A model generated the notes under the pieces. That model did no database searches and was not told where the DNA came from. It saw nothing but the letters and a program-made list of their open reading frames with translations. A stretch of DNA of 64,000 nt, taken from positions 7,158,930 to 7,222,929 of the forward strand of contig CM065325.1 of NCBI GenBank assembly GCA_033032175.1. The letters run 5' to 3'. Source of the DNA: Saturnia japonica (lineage: Eukaryota > Arthropoda > Insecta > Lepidoptera > Saturniidae). This document shows, piece after piece, positions 48,519 to 59,293 of the stretch (positions are counted from its first letter, which is position 1; every line of letters begins with the position of its first letter). The translations under genes and the position numbers were made by a program.

Positions 48519-50467
48519 TTTAAACTAATAGATAAAAGTATTATAATTTTAAATTCTAACACCAGTTAAATTAAAAGTAAAAACACGATAGTTCGTTTGG
48601 CTCAAGTTCACAATCAGCGCGATATACACAAACATTGACTATGTCCTCCTTGTATAATAAATAATATAACAAGAAGGGAGATTAATTATTATCAAAAACA
48701 ATACATACAATTTGAACGCTTTAAATTGATAGTGCAGTGACATCATTAGTCACAGTGTCGTATGCGTGACCACTGCATGCATGTATTATAAACTTCATTT
48801 TTTGGTCTTTTTACCTTAAACATTGGGCATTGGTCATATTCTCAGAAGGACTGTGAATAATGCCAAACATACCTACCTAATTCACTATACGAATCAAACG
48901 CTGTTTAGTGAATTTTCTTTTATTGTTGTTAAAGGTCCATACAAATTTGGATTAGTTACAATTTAGTAGGCATTAATATGCATTAGTTGTTTAGAAAACG
49001 CAACGAACCAGTAGGAACACGTGCGTGCTACCTCTTTTTCGCCATTTCTTGTTAATCAAATGGCAAATATCGCTTGCGGATACGGTGGTATGGTTGTCTG
49101 CAATACTTTAAAACATCCCTTCGACTAGTGATGAAATTTAAACGCGAACTTAATAAAGAATTCACATTGACATTAAATTTAAGATTTTTCACGAAATTTT
49201 TTTAAGGAAGTATAATACGGTCTACTGAATAATTTTCATTTCATTTGACTTTTGTCAAAATGTCTATGACAGATACGTATGTCGGAACCCTCGACTTATT
49301 CACACAGTTTTCGATATAGCTTCCTCTTAACCACAACAAAGTGGTGCAAATTAGATTTGCGAGGGCCATTCGACTTCGACAACTTTATTATATTTTAAAT
49401 TGACTATGAAAAGAATTTCAAAAGAGGTTACGTCCAGAATGTAGTATATTTATAATCGTGTGTTACAATTTATTTTACATCAATGTTAAATATTTTTTAA
49501 TTTAAAGCGATTTAAAATTCTTTGCCTCAGCTTACTGTAGTAGAGGAATAAGATTAGATAATCTTTGAACTTTTAACACTGATCGTAGAAAATAGCTTAT
49601 ACACGAGAAGCGACATTGTAACATTGTACAAAACAAAATGGGTAGTTACAAATTATGCTATTTATAATGAATATAATTTTATAATATGCTTTAGAAAGGT
49701 TTGAAGAATCGTAACCTTTTTTGGTGATATAAAGACTTACATTAAACGATCATATTGTTGATAGACTATTTATGTTCAGATAAAAAGGATTTGCACTACT
49801 AAGAATATTTTGATTCTAGCACCTTCAACGAGATAACAGAAATGAAACTGATGATCCTGAGAATATTCTGTTTTCAATAATATCTATTTTAACACAAACA
49901 ATGTTAAAACAAATTAAGGAGATATGTAGATACATTTTTACAAGTAGTAAAGACAATAATTACTTTTATGTTTATAACGATTTATTTAGCAAAACATTGT
50001 TATTCTCGGCACATTAGTTATTGCAACTCTTTCATGTAGGTATTATAAGTTCCTACAAAGTATTTTTTAAAGATGAGCACGTGTTCTAGTGCTATCGATA
50101 GTACTATTATAATATAGTCTGTAGTGAGATGTCTATTAGATAATGAAGACAAATTATTTCGATTAATTTAAATATAAGTTGTAGTATTATTGTATAGAAC
50201 AAAATAAATGTATGAATGAATATTATGTATTATATAAAATAAATAAGATAGGTACATATTTTATTTATCTTTGCCTAATCATAATAAGTACAGTGAAAAT
50301 AAGCATCAATATATTTCTCAAAAACAAATAAGATTACTTTGTGTTATATCTCACTGATACGAGTAACGTAAATGCTGTTATCAATCATGACATCTTAAAC
50401 TCTCTTGAATGGTATACAAAATAGCTTTTTTCGAGATAAGAAATGACGTTAAAAATACATAGTATAA
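48519..50467. other. upstream region of FMO gene 2, to the LTR element
   Basis: The first 200 bases beyond 48518 should contain the promoter. A weak TATA-like box (gtgtatatcg on the minus strand near 48620) is possible. The rest is AT-rich with no supported gene. Confidence 0.4.
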
Positions 50468-50471
50468 TATA

Positions 50472-50823
50472 TGTAAAGAAAATATATTTCTTTAATTCTA
50501 ATTTAAGTTTTGTAGGTTTAATATGTTTAGTAATGTAGGTTGTATATAGTTTATCTATTATTAAAAAGAATATTGTAACATACAAAAGGTGACAGATGTG
50601 TCAAATATTAAAATGAATTGTAAAACTAAAGAAAGGACATGTAACTAGGAAATATAAACTTTTAATGTCGTTTCTTTGTTTACAGGTTGGTTTTAACATG
50701 ATATTATTATTTAGTGTATATTAGTATAAAATATTAATTAATTATTAAATTTAATGAAATAAAACTTTGTTTACAGAGCAACGCTTACAGTTTATTTTAC
50801 ATGCCAAAACTATAGTCGTCTTA
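50472..50823 (+). repeat. 5' LTR
   Basis: Begins TGTAAAGAAAATATATTTC and ends near GTCGTCTTA. It contains AATAAA at 50758-50763 as the probable poly(A) signal and a TATA-like aaatataaac at 50650. The exact 3' edge is ambiguous by one base. Confidence 0.9.
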
Positions 50824-50825
50824 TA

Positions 50826-50836
50826 AAACGACATTA
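50826..50836 (+). promoter_or_regulatory. candidate self-priming primer-binding site
   Basis: AAACGACATTA lies two bases inside the 5' LTR. It is the exact reverse complement of TAATGTCGTTT at 50663-50673 within the LTR. No TGG-type tRNA primer site follows the LTR. This matches the Tf1/sushi scheme, in which the first bases of the transcript fold back as primer. Confidence 0.55.
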
Positions 50837-50882
50837 TTGTTTATAAAAATCGAATAAACGAAAGTTAATTATCCTGTTTAAA

Positions 50883-52013
50883 ATGGAGAAACTTCGTTTT
50901 GAATTCACATTATTACCTGGAACTGATGGTAAATCAAATATTTGCTCTATAACTTCGATAGCCACAAATGATAATAAAGTATACGCTGTACCAGAAGCTC
51001 TACAAGCAGTTAGTCATCACAAGGAAATAATCAAATCATCTGTTTATAATAAAGTTACCAATAGCTTAAGAAAAAGGTATCAGGTAAGAAGAGTTTGGAT
51101 AACTATGACAGAGGAACTTAGAAGAACTTACATAGATGAGGATGATAATTTACAATTTGGGGATCAATTTTTAGAAGAACTGAATTGTGAACAACTTGTC
51201 ACTACATTCGAAAAAGAAAGTACATTGGAAAAATTATTTGAGAAATTAGTAGAAAATACACATATAATTAAACCACATAATTTAAAAAACATTGCAGAGA
51301 AGTTTGTCATTGAAAAATTTACAACCAAAAATTCTAATCCAAACCAGTGGATTGAAATTTTTGAACAAGAATGCCTACGATTTGATTTGATAACGGACGA
51401 AAAGAAAATTGAAATTCTCAGACTGTTTTTGGATGGGAGTTGTACAGATTGGTACAACTCAATGATTATAAAATTAACAATGAACTCGGAATGGTCAACC
51501 TGGAAAAACAAATTTTGTGCATCATTTGCAAATAAGGGATGGAACCCAGTAACTCATGCACTATTCTTTAAATACAAAAACGGTTCACTGTTAGATTATG
51601 CTATAAGAAAAGAAAAACTTTTATTGGATATGAGAAGATCAATTGACGCAGGTACTTTAGTGGATCTTGTTGCTGCTGGTTTACCAGAATTTGTACTTAA
51701 TAAGATTGATAGAGAAGCCGTAAAAGATACAGTGGATTTGTTTAATGAAGTGACTAAGTATGAACATATGGTGAACAAAGTAATTTTTTTAGCTAAGAAA
51801 AAATGTAGTAATCCAAGACCTAATGGGAAAAATGAAGATCAAGATTTATGTGAAACATGTGAAAAGTTAAATAAAGGCCCTCGGTACCACTCAAAATCTA
51901 AGTGCTGGTTTAGGACAAAAGAAGATGATACATTAAAGAAAAATACCATTAAACATATCAATAATTCAGTGATAGAAGCTGAGTTAAACGAAATGGATCA
52001 AAAAAACGAATAG
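50883..52013 (+). CDS. gag: gag of the LTR retrotransposon
   Basis: A 376-residue structural protein with no upstream in-frame ATG in the short (about 60-base) leader. The middle section (about 150-300) has the helical character of a retrotransposon capsid (NPNQWIEIFEQECLRFDL, LDGSCTDWY, WSTWKNKF). Near the C-terminus a cysteine-histidine cluster, CETCEKLNKGPRYHSKSKC, gives the spacing C-x2-C-x9-H-x4-C. This is a variant zinc knuckle like those in several arthropod gypsy-type gags. The reading frame ends at TAG 52011-52013, just after the slippery heptamer at 52001-52007. Pol is in the minus-one frame, so gag-pol is probably made by frameshifting. Confidence 0.9.
   Translation: MEKLRFEFTLLPGTDGKSNICSITSIATNDNKVYAVPEALQAVSHHKEIIKSSVYNKVTNSLRKRYQVRRVWITMTEELRRTYIDEDDNLQFGDQFLEELNCEQLVTTFEKESTLEKLFEKLVENTHIIKPHNLKNIAEKFVIEKFTTKNSNPNQWIEIFEQECLRFDLITDEKKIEILRLFLDGSCTDWYNSMIIKLTMNSEWSTWKNKFCASFANKGWNPVTHALFFKYKNGSLLDYAIRKEKLLLDMRRSIDAGTLVDLVAAGLPEFVLNKIDREAVKDTVDLFNEVTKYEHMVNKVIFLAKKKCSNPRPNGKNEDQDLCETCEKLNKGPRYHSKSKCWFRTKEDDTLKKNTIKHINNSVIEAELNEMDQKNE
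52001..52007 (+). promoter_or_regulatory. minus-one ribosomal frameshift site A-AAA-AAC
   Basis: In the gag frame the codons are CAA-AAA-AAC-GAA-TAG. The heptamer A_AAA_AAC is a canonical slippery site. Slipping back one base continues AAA-AAA-CGA-ATA-GTA directly into the pol frame, which stays open to 55066. I did not identify a downstream stem or pseudoknot. Confidence 0.8.
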
Positions 52014-55000
52014 TAACACCATTAATAAATGTCAAACTACTAATAGACAATAAATTAAAAATATATGGGGTTTATGATTCGGGTTCGAATGTTTCTTTGA
52101 TCAACTCTAAGTTATTGAAACTAAGCAGAAAAGAAAATCATTTGAACGTAGCAAATTTAATTACGATTAATGGTGTTATAAAGACAAGTGGTTTGACAAC
52201 GTTGAAAATAAAAATCTTTGAATTGGAAAAAAGTGTTGATGTATACATTATTAATGAACAAAATTTCAAATATGATTTTTTGATTGGATTGGACTTGATT
52301 AAAGAGTTCAAACTGATCCAAAATGAAGACTTACAGATAACTCAGAAACAGAGTATAAATAATGAAAATGAAGAAGTTATTACAAAAGATGAAGAAGAAT
52401 TCAAAATAAATTTTAACGAACATGTAAAAGAAGAAGATTTTGAAATAAAAATAGATCATTTAAATGAGTACCAAAAGTCAGAAATAAACACATTAATTAG
52501 CAAATATAAATCAATTTTTGCCAAAAATAAATTTGATATCGGTACTGTTAATGGATATGAAGCGAGGATAGACTTGTTGGTAGATAAATATTGTTGTAAA
52601 AGGCCCTATAGATGCACTGTAGAAGATAAAAAAGAGATAGGAGAACAAATAGCAAAGTTACTGGATAATAAGTTGATAGAAGAATCCTACAGTCCATTTG
52701 CAGCACCCGTTACACTGGCATTTAAGAAAGAAGATAACAAGAAATCAAGACTATGTATAGACTTTAGGGATTTAAATAAAATAGTGGTGCCACAAGCGCA
52801 ACCATTTCCGTTAATCGAAGATTTAATATTAAAAACTAGAAATTGTAATTTTTTCTCAAGCCTTGACATAAATTCTGCATTTTGGTCTATTCCATTAAGA
52901 ATAGAAGATAAACAAAAGACAGGATTCATAACACAGGAAGGTCATTTCCAATGGACATGCCTACCTTTTGGCCTAAAGACCTCGCCTGCTATTTTCCAGC
53001 GGATTTTAAGTAATATATTGAGAAAATATAAACTTACTAATTTTACTGTTAATTATATAGATGACATACTTATTTTTTCTAAAACGTTTGCTGATCATAT
53101 TATTCATCTGACACTGTTGCTAGATGCGATCAAAACAGAAGGTTTCAGGTTAAAATTAACAAAATGCACATTTGCATCAAACTCTGTAAAATATCTGGGT
53201 TATATAATTCAGAACAATTCTATCACACCATTAAAGGATAATTTGGTTTCGATAAAGAATTTTCCTGTACCAAAAACGCAGAAGAATGTAAGACAATTTC
53301 TAGGAAAAATAAATTTTTATCGTGAGTATATACCAAGGAGTACAATAATATTGGATCCGTTACATAATTTATTAAGGAAAAATACAAAATTTATTTGGTC
53401 TGAAAAATGTAAAAAAGCATTTGAAATGATAAAAACCTTGTTATGCACCCAACCAATTCTTGAAGTTTTTGATCCAGAATTACCCATTAATATTTATACA
53501 GATGCTTCCATAGAAGGTGTTGGCGCCATTTTAAAACAAACACAGTCTGATGGAAAAGAAAAACCAGTAGCTTACTTTTCTAAAAAACTTAATGAAGCCC
53601 AAAAGAAAAAAAAGGCAATATACTTAGAATGTTTAGCTATCAAAGAAGCGGTGAAATACTGGCAATACTGGTTGATAGGTAAATATTTTACAGTTTATTC
53701 AGACCACAAGCCACTAGAGAATATGAATCTGAAATCTAGAACCGATGAAGAGCTGGGTGACTTAACATATTATTTATCGCAATATGACTTTAAAGTAAAA
53801 TATGCTCCAGGAAAACAAAATTTGGAAGCAGACTGTCTAAGCAGGAATCCAGTATTGGAATCGTATGAAAATACAGATGAACAATTAAAGGTAGTAAATT
53901 TAATTAAAATAGAAGAAATTATAATAGACCAAAGTAAAAATGTGGAAATACAAAATAACAAAAATAAATTGGTTGAAAAACACAATATATATTTTAAAAA
54001 AATCAAAAGAAAGGAAAAAATTATTATATCAGAAGAGTTAAGTATCAAACTTTTAAAAGATATACATGAAAACTTTTGCCATATTGGAGTTGGACAAATG
54101 CAAAAAACGATAAGCTCACTCTACACAGCGAAAAATTTGATGAAAAACATAAAAAAAGTTTGTAAAAACTGTGAGGTTTGTATTAAAAATAAGTCAAGAG
54201 GACACGACAAATTTGGCTTTATGTCTCATCTAGGTCCCGCCACAAGCCCTTTCGAAATAATATCTATAGATACAATAGGGGGTTTTGGAGGTTCAAGATC
54301 AACAAAAAAATATCTACATCTGTTAGTAGATCACTTTACTAGATACGCATTTATTCTCACTTCAAAAACTCAAAATGCAAATGATTATATAAAACTAGTG
54401 ATGAATGTTGCAGAAACTGAGGATATCGGTATGCTTCTCACCGATCAATATCCCGGAATCAATTCAAAAGAATTTAAAAAATTCTTACATGAAAAGAAAG
54501 TAACAATGATCTTTACAGCAGTAAATACACCATTCTCAAATGGCCTAAATGAAAGGCTGAACCAAACATTAGTGAACAAAATGAGATGCAAAATAAATGA
54601 AAAAGAAAAAAAGAGAGCCTGGGCATCAGTAGCTCAAGAATGCGTAAATAAATATAATGATACGATTCATTCAGTCACTGGTTTTGCACCAAGTTATCTT
54701 TTATACGGTACAGATGTAACATTCATACCAAACGAACTAAAACAAGGAGAATCAAATAAAAATTGGATAAGAGACAGAAAAACAGCGCTTGAAAATACAA
54801 TAAAGTCACATAATTACAATAAAATACTTTTCGATAAAAATCGAAAACACTGTGAATTTAATTTAGGAGACATGGTATATGTGGAAAATGGAAATAAATT
54901 GAACAGAAAAAAATTAGATGAACTGAAAATTGGACCCTATAAGATTGTTGAAAAAATTTCAAATTCAATATATAAAATAGATACAGGACACAGAAAAATA

Positions 55001-55066
55001 GAGTCTAACCTTTTTCATATCACGAAACTTATTCCAGTCCCTACAACAAAAAATAACGAGATATGA
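52004..55066 (+). CDS. pol: pol of the LTR retrotransposon (protease, RT, RNase H, integrase)
   Basis: Open for about 1020 codons after the minus-one shift, with no ATG needed. The aspartic protease active site DSG (YDSGSNVSLI) is at about 52076. The reverse transcriptase has LPFGLKTSPAIFQR near 52965 and the catalytic YIDDIL near 53057. RNase H begins with YTDAS near 53497. The integrase has an HHCC zinc domain (H-x-H at 54067-54085, CKNC and CEVC near 54160-54183). Its DDE core is readable at IDTIGG (54265), LLTDQYPG (54437) and SNGLNERLNQ (54538). All motifs are intact. Ends at TGA 55064-55066, about 50 bases before the 3' LTR. The domain order is Ty3/gypsy. Confidence 0.93.
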   Translation, partial: KRIVTPLINVKLLIDNKLKIYGVYDSGSNVSLINSKLLKLSRKENHLNVANLITINGVIKTSGLTTLKIKIFELEKSVDVYIINEQNFKYDFLIGLDLIKEFKLIQNEDLQITQKQSINNENEEVITKDEEEFKINFNEHVKEEDFEIKIDHLNEYQKSEINTLISKYKSIFAKNKFDIGTVNGYEARIDLLVDKYCCKRPYRCTVEDKKEIGEQIAKLLDNKLIEESYSPFAAPVTLAFKKEDNKKSRLCIDFRDLNKIVVPQAQPFPLIEDLILKTRNCNFFSSLDINSAFWSIPLRIEDKQKTGFITQEGHFQWTCLPFGLKTSPAIFQRILSNILRKYKLTNFTVNYIDDILIFSKTFADHIIHLTLLLDAIKTEGFRLKLTKCTFASNSVKYLGYIIQNNSITPLKDNLVSIKNFPVPKTQKNVRQFLGKINFYREYIPRSTIILDPLHNLLRKNTKFIWSEKCKKAFEMIKTLLCTQPILEVFDPELPINIYTDASIEGVGAILKQTQSDGKEKPVAYFSKKLNEAQKKKKAIYLECLAIKEAVKYWQYWLIGKYFTVYSDHKPLENMNLKSRTDEELGDLTYYLSQYDFKVKYAPGKQNLEADCLSRNPVLESYENTDEQLKVVNLIKIEEIIIDQSKNVEIQNNKNKLVEKHNIYFKKIKRKEKIIISEELSIKLLKDIHENFCHIGVGQMQKTISSLYTAKNLMKNIKKVCKNCEVCIKNKSRGHDKFGFMSHLGPATSPFEIISIDTIGGFGGSRSTKKYLHLLVDHFTRYAFILTSKTQNANDYIKLVMNVAETEDIGMLLTDQYPGINSKEFKKFLHEKKVTMIFTAVNTPFSNGLNERLNQTLVNKMRCKINEKEKKRAWASVAQECVNKYNDTIHSVTGFAPSYLLYGTDVTFIPNELKQGESNKNWIRDRKTALENTIKSHNYNKILFDKNRKHCEFNLGDMVYVENGNKLNRKKLDELKIGPYKIVEKISNSIYKIDTGHRKIESNLFHITKLIPVPTTKNNEI

Positions 55067-55101
55067 TGAAGAGTATGAGTAAAATTAACGAAAATTTTCT
55101 T

Positions 55102-55115
55102 CCAAAGGGGGGAGA
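55102..55115 (+). promoter_or_regulatory. polypurine tract
   Basis: ccaaaggggggaga immediately precedes the 3' LTR, as expected for the plus-strand primer of reverse transcription. Confidence 0.85.
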
Positions 55116-55467
55116 TGTAAAGAAAATATATTTCTTTAATTCTAATTTAAGTTTTGTAGGTTTAATATGTTTAGTAATGTAGGTTGTATATAGTTTATCT
55201 ATTATTAAAAAGAATATTGTAACATACAAAAGGTGACAGATGTGTCAAATATTAAAATGAATTGTAAAACTAAAGAAAGGACATGTAACTAGGAAATATA
55301 AACTTTTAATGTCGTTTCTTTGTTTACAGGTTGGTTTTAACATGATATTATTATTTAGTGTATATTAGTATAAAATATTAATTAATTATTAAATTTAATG
55401 AAATAAAACTTTGTTTACAGAGCAACGCTTACAGTTTATTTTACATGCCAAAACTATAGTCGTCTTA
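55116..55467 (+). repeat. 3' LTR
   Basis: Matches the 5' LTR base for base as far as can be read, offset 4644 bases. Confidence 0.92.
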
Positions 55468-55471
55468 TATA

Positions 55472-57613
55472 TATAATATAAATGTTGATTTTATTTTAAT
55501 TTACATTAATAGGAAACTTACAGTTAATAAAAATAACAGTAAAAATAAACGAAATGGAAGGCAAATTACAAATTTTCACAAATATAAATAGATAAATTTA
55601 AACAGAAAAGAAAGACTGAGCCACGGAGACAAACACATGAATGAAAATTGAGTTTAACCTTGTTCTTCATAAAAACATAGAGTATAATTGAATGACTATT
55701 GAATAAGTTATATAATAATTAGTTATTTAAGTAGGCAGAATTTTCATTTGGTTAGCGTTACAAAATTTATCTGTTTATTAACAGTGTACTAACTCCTAGA
55801 TGGAACCCACTGATATATTAGCCATCCGAATGTAGGGTTTAATGTGTATCACGGTCATTAATTTAAATTTAAAATTATATACATAACATTAGAATAACTT
55901 TTCTTTTATGTGGATTTATCTTTAAATATGTATATTTTGATAATATATTTTTGTCAGACTGACTCATCATCGACTAGCGCCAGCTATAAGTAGTTTCATA
56001 GCATTAAATTTGGAATTTGGAGTGGATCTTGACCACTTTTGACGTTGTAGGCATCATTTAACAAGGGAGTTAGGTGGTGGCAAAGTATGTATTACAAATA
56101 ATATTATTTCACTTATTTGCTTTTTAATTTATATAGGCCTGGCTTTGTGCAATTTACTAATGAAGAAAATTAAAAGTGTGCTTAGCCAAAAAAAATAACT
56201 ATGTTTATTTTATAACCTGTCTCTATGATCAATGGTTTACACTTTGCGTTGTCTGTCATTCGCAGTCAAGATAAGAGATTCATCCATCCGAATCTTTCCT
56301 TGAATTAGTGTGAATTGAAACAAAACAATTTCAGTAATAAATCAGAACTTATTGTTTTCACAATCATCTCACAAGAAGATACAGTATCTTACATTTTGTA
56401 AGGCAATATCACCAGAAGAGCGACTAGCTGCTACGCTTGCCCAGCCGATATAGTTAATATCGAATCGTAAACGGATACCGGGACACAGCTTGTAATCATT
56501 TATCAAAAGTACCGATCGATATTCTGTAGTAGTTAAAACTTATCGAAGTGTTCATGTATGCCGTTGTACGTTTTGCAAAAGTATCTATTACAATGCCTTT
56601 GATCGGTTATCGGATGTACAGTACCTATGGTGGCGGCGTTGTTTATTGTTTTTTTTTTTTTTTTTAACTAAAGCCACAGCCACAACATATGCTGCTCGAT
56701 ATTATTTCATGACGGTACTAAAATAAAATCGAGTAAACGCTATTCGCAGTGAGTTTTGGCGTTTTCAGTTCTTCCAAAACTGCTTGCGTTTAATCGTAAT
56801 GCGTGCTAAGCCTAAAGATGTGGAAAAGAATGCATTAGGAATAATATTTTTCGATTTAGATTTATTTATATATCTTAACCGAAACAACATATTCAATTTA
56901 ATTACAATTTAAAAAAATATACAAATCTTATTGTGCACTCGAGCGACGCGGGCAGAAAGCTAGTTTATGTAGATTTCCAAATCATAATAAAACTGTATAT
57001 AAAAAACTTTATCATTATTAATGTTATAAAATATAATATAGTTCTTTTATACACTACTTATACATAGTATATTACGTTTTATATACAATGCCCAATATTA
57101 ATATTGAAATCCCATTCTTCATTTAGTAATACAATTTCGTATACTAGGTAGGTATACTACAAAAATGACTTATATGCAAAAGTAATACTGTTTAAATAAA
57201 TATCTAGTTATCACTATTACAATATATTTGGTTGGTAAATATAATAATAGGGTACTAAAATGTATCAAACAGAAGTGTTTGATTAAAATGGAATGTGATA
57301 CACACGCGTTGACTGAAATGCCTGTTCTATTAAATTTTATATTAATTGATAAATACTTGACTGTTCATATGTGAAATCGTATATTCACACAAGTTTGATA
57401 CAATAAAGTAATTCGGAGCTTGTGTATATTGCGATATGGTATATTTCTCAATGTAATAAGATAAATTTTATTTGAAAGAGTTGAGAGTTGAACTTATCTA
57501 CATACTATTATTTTCAGACGTGAAGGGTTTTACACATTAAAATATACAACTTAACTGTACATAAAGGTATTATATTACTTAAATTTACATACTTAGCTGC
57601 TGCTTTACTTATA
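55472..57613. other. intergenic DNA without genes
   Basis: AT-rich. It contains a poly(T) tract at about 56650-56666 and a short gcgacgcgggcagaaagctagttta fragment at 56943 typical of lepidopteran repeats. No coding signal. Confidence 0.5.
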
Positions 57614-58122
57614 CAAGGCGGAAAAACCGAACGGGACATGGAGGAAAAGTAAGTATATTAAATATTGAAGATATCAAATTTTACTCATAGGAAACATTCT
57701 TTTATTTTTTGAAATAATATTAAATAATAAATTTTCAAAGGTAGGTAGGTAACAATAATCTTGCCAATTACTTTATGTATAAATATTTACTTGATAACTT
57801 TTTACACATACTTCACGCATTGTCTATTCTTTTATTGGGGTATGTACACTCATCGTCGAATTCTTTGAAAATTAAAATAACTGTTACATTCGAAGTAAGT
57901 CTAGTAATATTATCCACATTAGAGTTAAATAGTTAAATTTCTTGGTCTCCTGTAATTGTAAGATACAATGTTTATTCGAGAGATTTTATCCTTATCGTAG
58001 ACCTTATCGATTAGTGCAATAACATAAACCATTTCCATTTCTTTATTTTCTCGATGACAGCTCCTGTGAAAACTTGAACGAGCGTCTTTTTTACATTATG
58101 TATGCATTATTTTATAAAAATA

Positions 58123-58534
58123 CAGTGTAAACTCTTTATAACGTTATCCTTTATAACGATAAACTCCCTATAACGTTGAAGTGAGCTCAACTTGGTTGGT
58201 TTGCGTTAAAACCCACATATTGAAACATTCTTTATAGCGATACGCCATTCTCTATTACAAAGAAATGTCTAGGAAGACGGTTCCACCACATATCTAGATA
58301 TGAATAGAATACATAAAATAATACAAAACAAGTACTGGCATAGCAAAAAACGTCAGACAAAGTTATCAGACTATATGTGTAAACAATAATTTATAAGCAT
58401 TTATTATCTAAGACATACATATTAAAAATTCTTGTTAATTTGGTTGTTTTTTTGGTCACTCCATATAACGATAACTCTCTATAACGACAAAAAATGCTCA
58501 GTTCCTTGAGTTTCGTTATAAAGAGTTTACACTG
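58123..58534. mobile_element. pogo-like MITE, 412 bp, TA target site
   Basis: Perfect 21-base terminal inverted repeats begin CAGTGTAAACTC at 58123 and end GAGTTTACACTG at 58534. TA duplications lie at 58121-58122 and 58535-58536. Subterminal tataacgata..actc.ctataacg motifs are repeated at both ends. CAGT-starting ends with ttataacg are typical of pogo/Tigger elements. No coding capacity. Confidence 0.88.
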
Positions 58535-58851
58535 TATGACGTTTACACGTACAAGGTTATACCAGAGTCGGAGAAACTGATAGGGATGCAGCTATATCGA
58601 TAAACGTAACACGATAACAGACCCGATATTTTTTTACAAAATGTAAGAAACTAAACTACTGCCGGATACTTTTGTACAAATTTATTAACTAATATTATAT
58701 TTCATTACAAGATTTTACACGTATTTATTCTTGATTGATAATGCCCACTTCTTCAAAATTTTCGAAGCTGTTGTAAAATAAGTAGGTATAGGTAGGTACT
58801 CGACAATGAAACGAAATAATTATAACGACAGGTAATCTTTATTTATTTATT

Positions 58852-59293
58852 TTAATCAAAATCTGATGAATCGTCACTGTCACTCGATGAGCTCTCCCCA
58901 ACATTTATTATAAGTTCCTGTACTTGTATATTATCGAATGCCACATGAATTTCCCAATCCGACGCTATAATGTTTTGGGTTCTTCTCACTATTTTTTCAC
59001 AGTTTTCGGCAGTTACTTCCGCACTTGCCTTTTTTAATAAATGTAACATCTTGTTTGACGTAAAAGGGGAATGGGTATTGTTTCGAGCGGCGTGTCTTTT
59101 TATTTGTGCCCATATTAGTTCTATAGCAATGGTACGGCGGAAGTCGAAGAACCCAATGACCACATTCGGCAGCTATTTCGTCGATAACATATATTTTAGG
59201 GAGGCCACCATTTTGATACTCTGCTTCAAAGTAATTACGAACCTTGATCACCAGTTCTTTCGCCTGCCTTTTCAGAACAGATCCTTTCGGCAT
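58852..59293 (-). pseudogene. internally deleted mariner-type transposase
   Basis: The minus-strand ATG at 59293 opens MPKGSVLKRQAKELVIKVRN, continuing to IDEIAAECG, an N-terminal helix-turn-helix part. The frame then jumps directly to the family's C-terminal motif (VLRLPPYHC, followed in another frame by IELIWAQIKRHAARN). It ends with an acidic serine tail (SSSSDSDDSSDFD) and a stop at 58852. The catalytic core between the two is missing and a second small deletion removes residues before IELIW, changing frame. The protein is dead but the ends of the element could be used in trans. Confidence 0.8.

Larger units (their letters stand above)
50472..55467 (+). mobile_element. complete young Ty3/gypsy LTR retrotransposon
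   Basis: Two 352-base LTRs (50472-50823 and 55116-55467) appear identical by eye and flank intact gag and pol. A TATA target-site duplication (50468-50471, 55468-55471) borders the element; ATATA is also possible. The internal order is primer site, gag, protease, reverse transcriptase, RNase H, integrase, polypurine tract. Integrase follows RNase H, which places it in Ty3/gypsy. There is no env gene or chromodomain. Identical LTRs and open frames indicate a recent insertion that could still be mobile. Confidence 0.95.

Noticed and set aside
50385..50585. Identical open frames at 50385-50585 and 55041-55229 (-)
   Set aside because: They are antisense to the two LTRs, and their similarity is explained by LTR identity.
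56640..56670. Poly(T) tract as a possible retroposed-gene tail
   Set aside because: No coding remnant is readable next to it on the minus strand.
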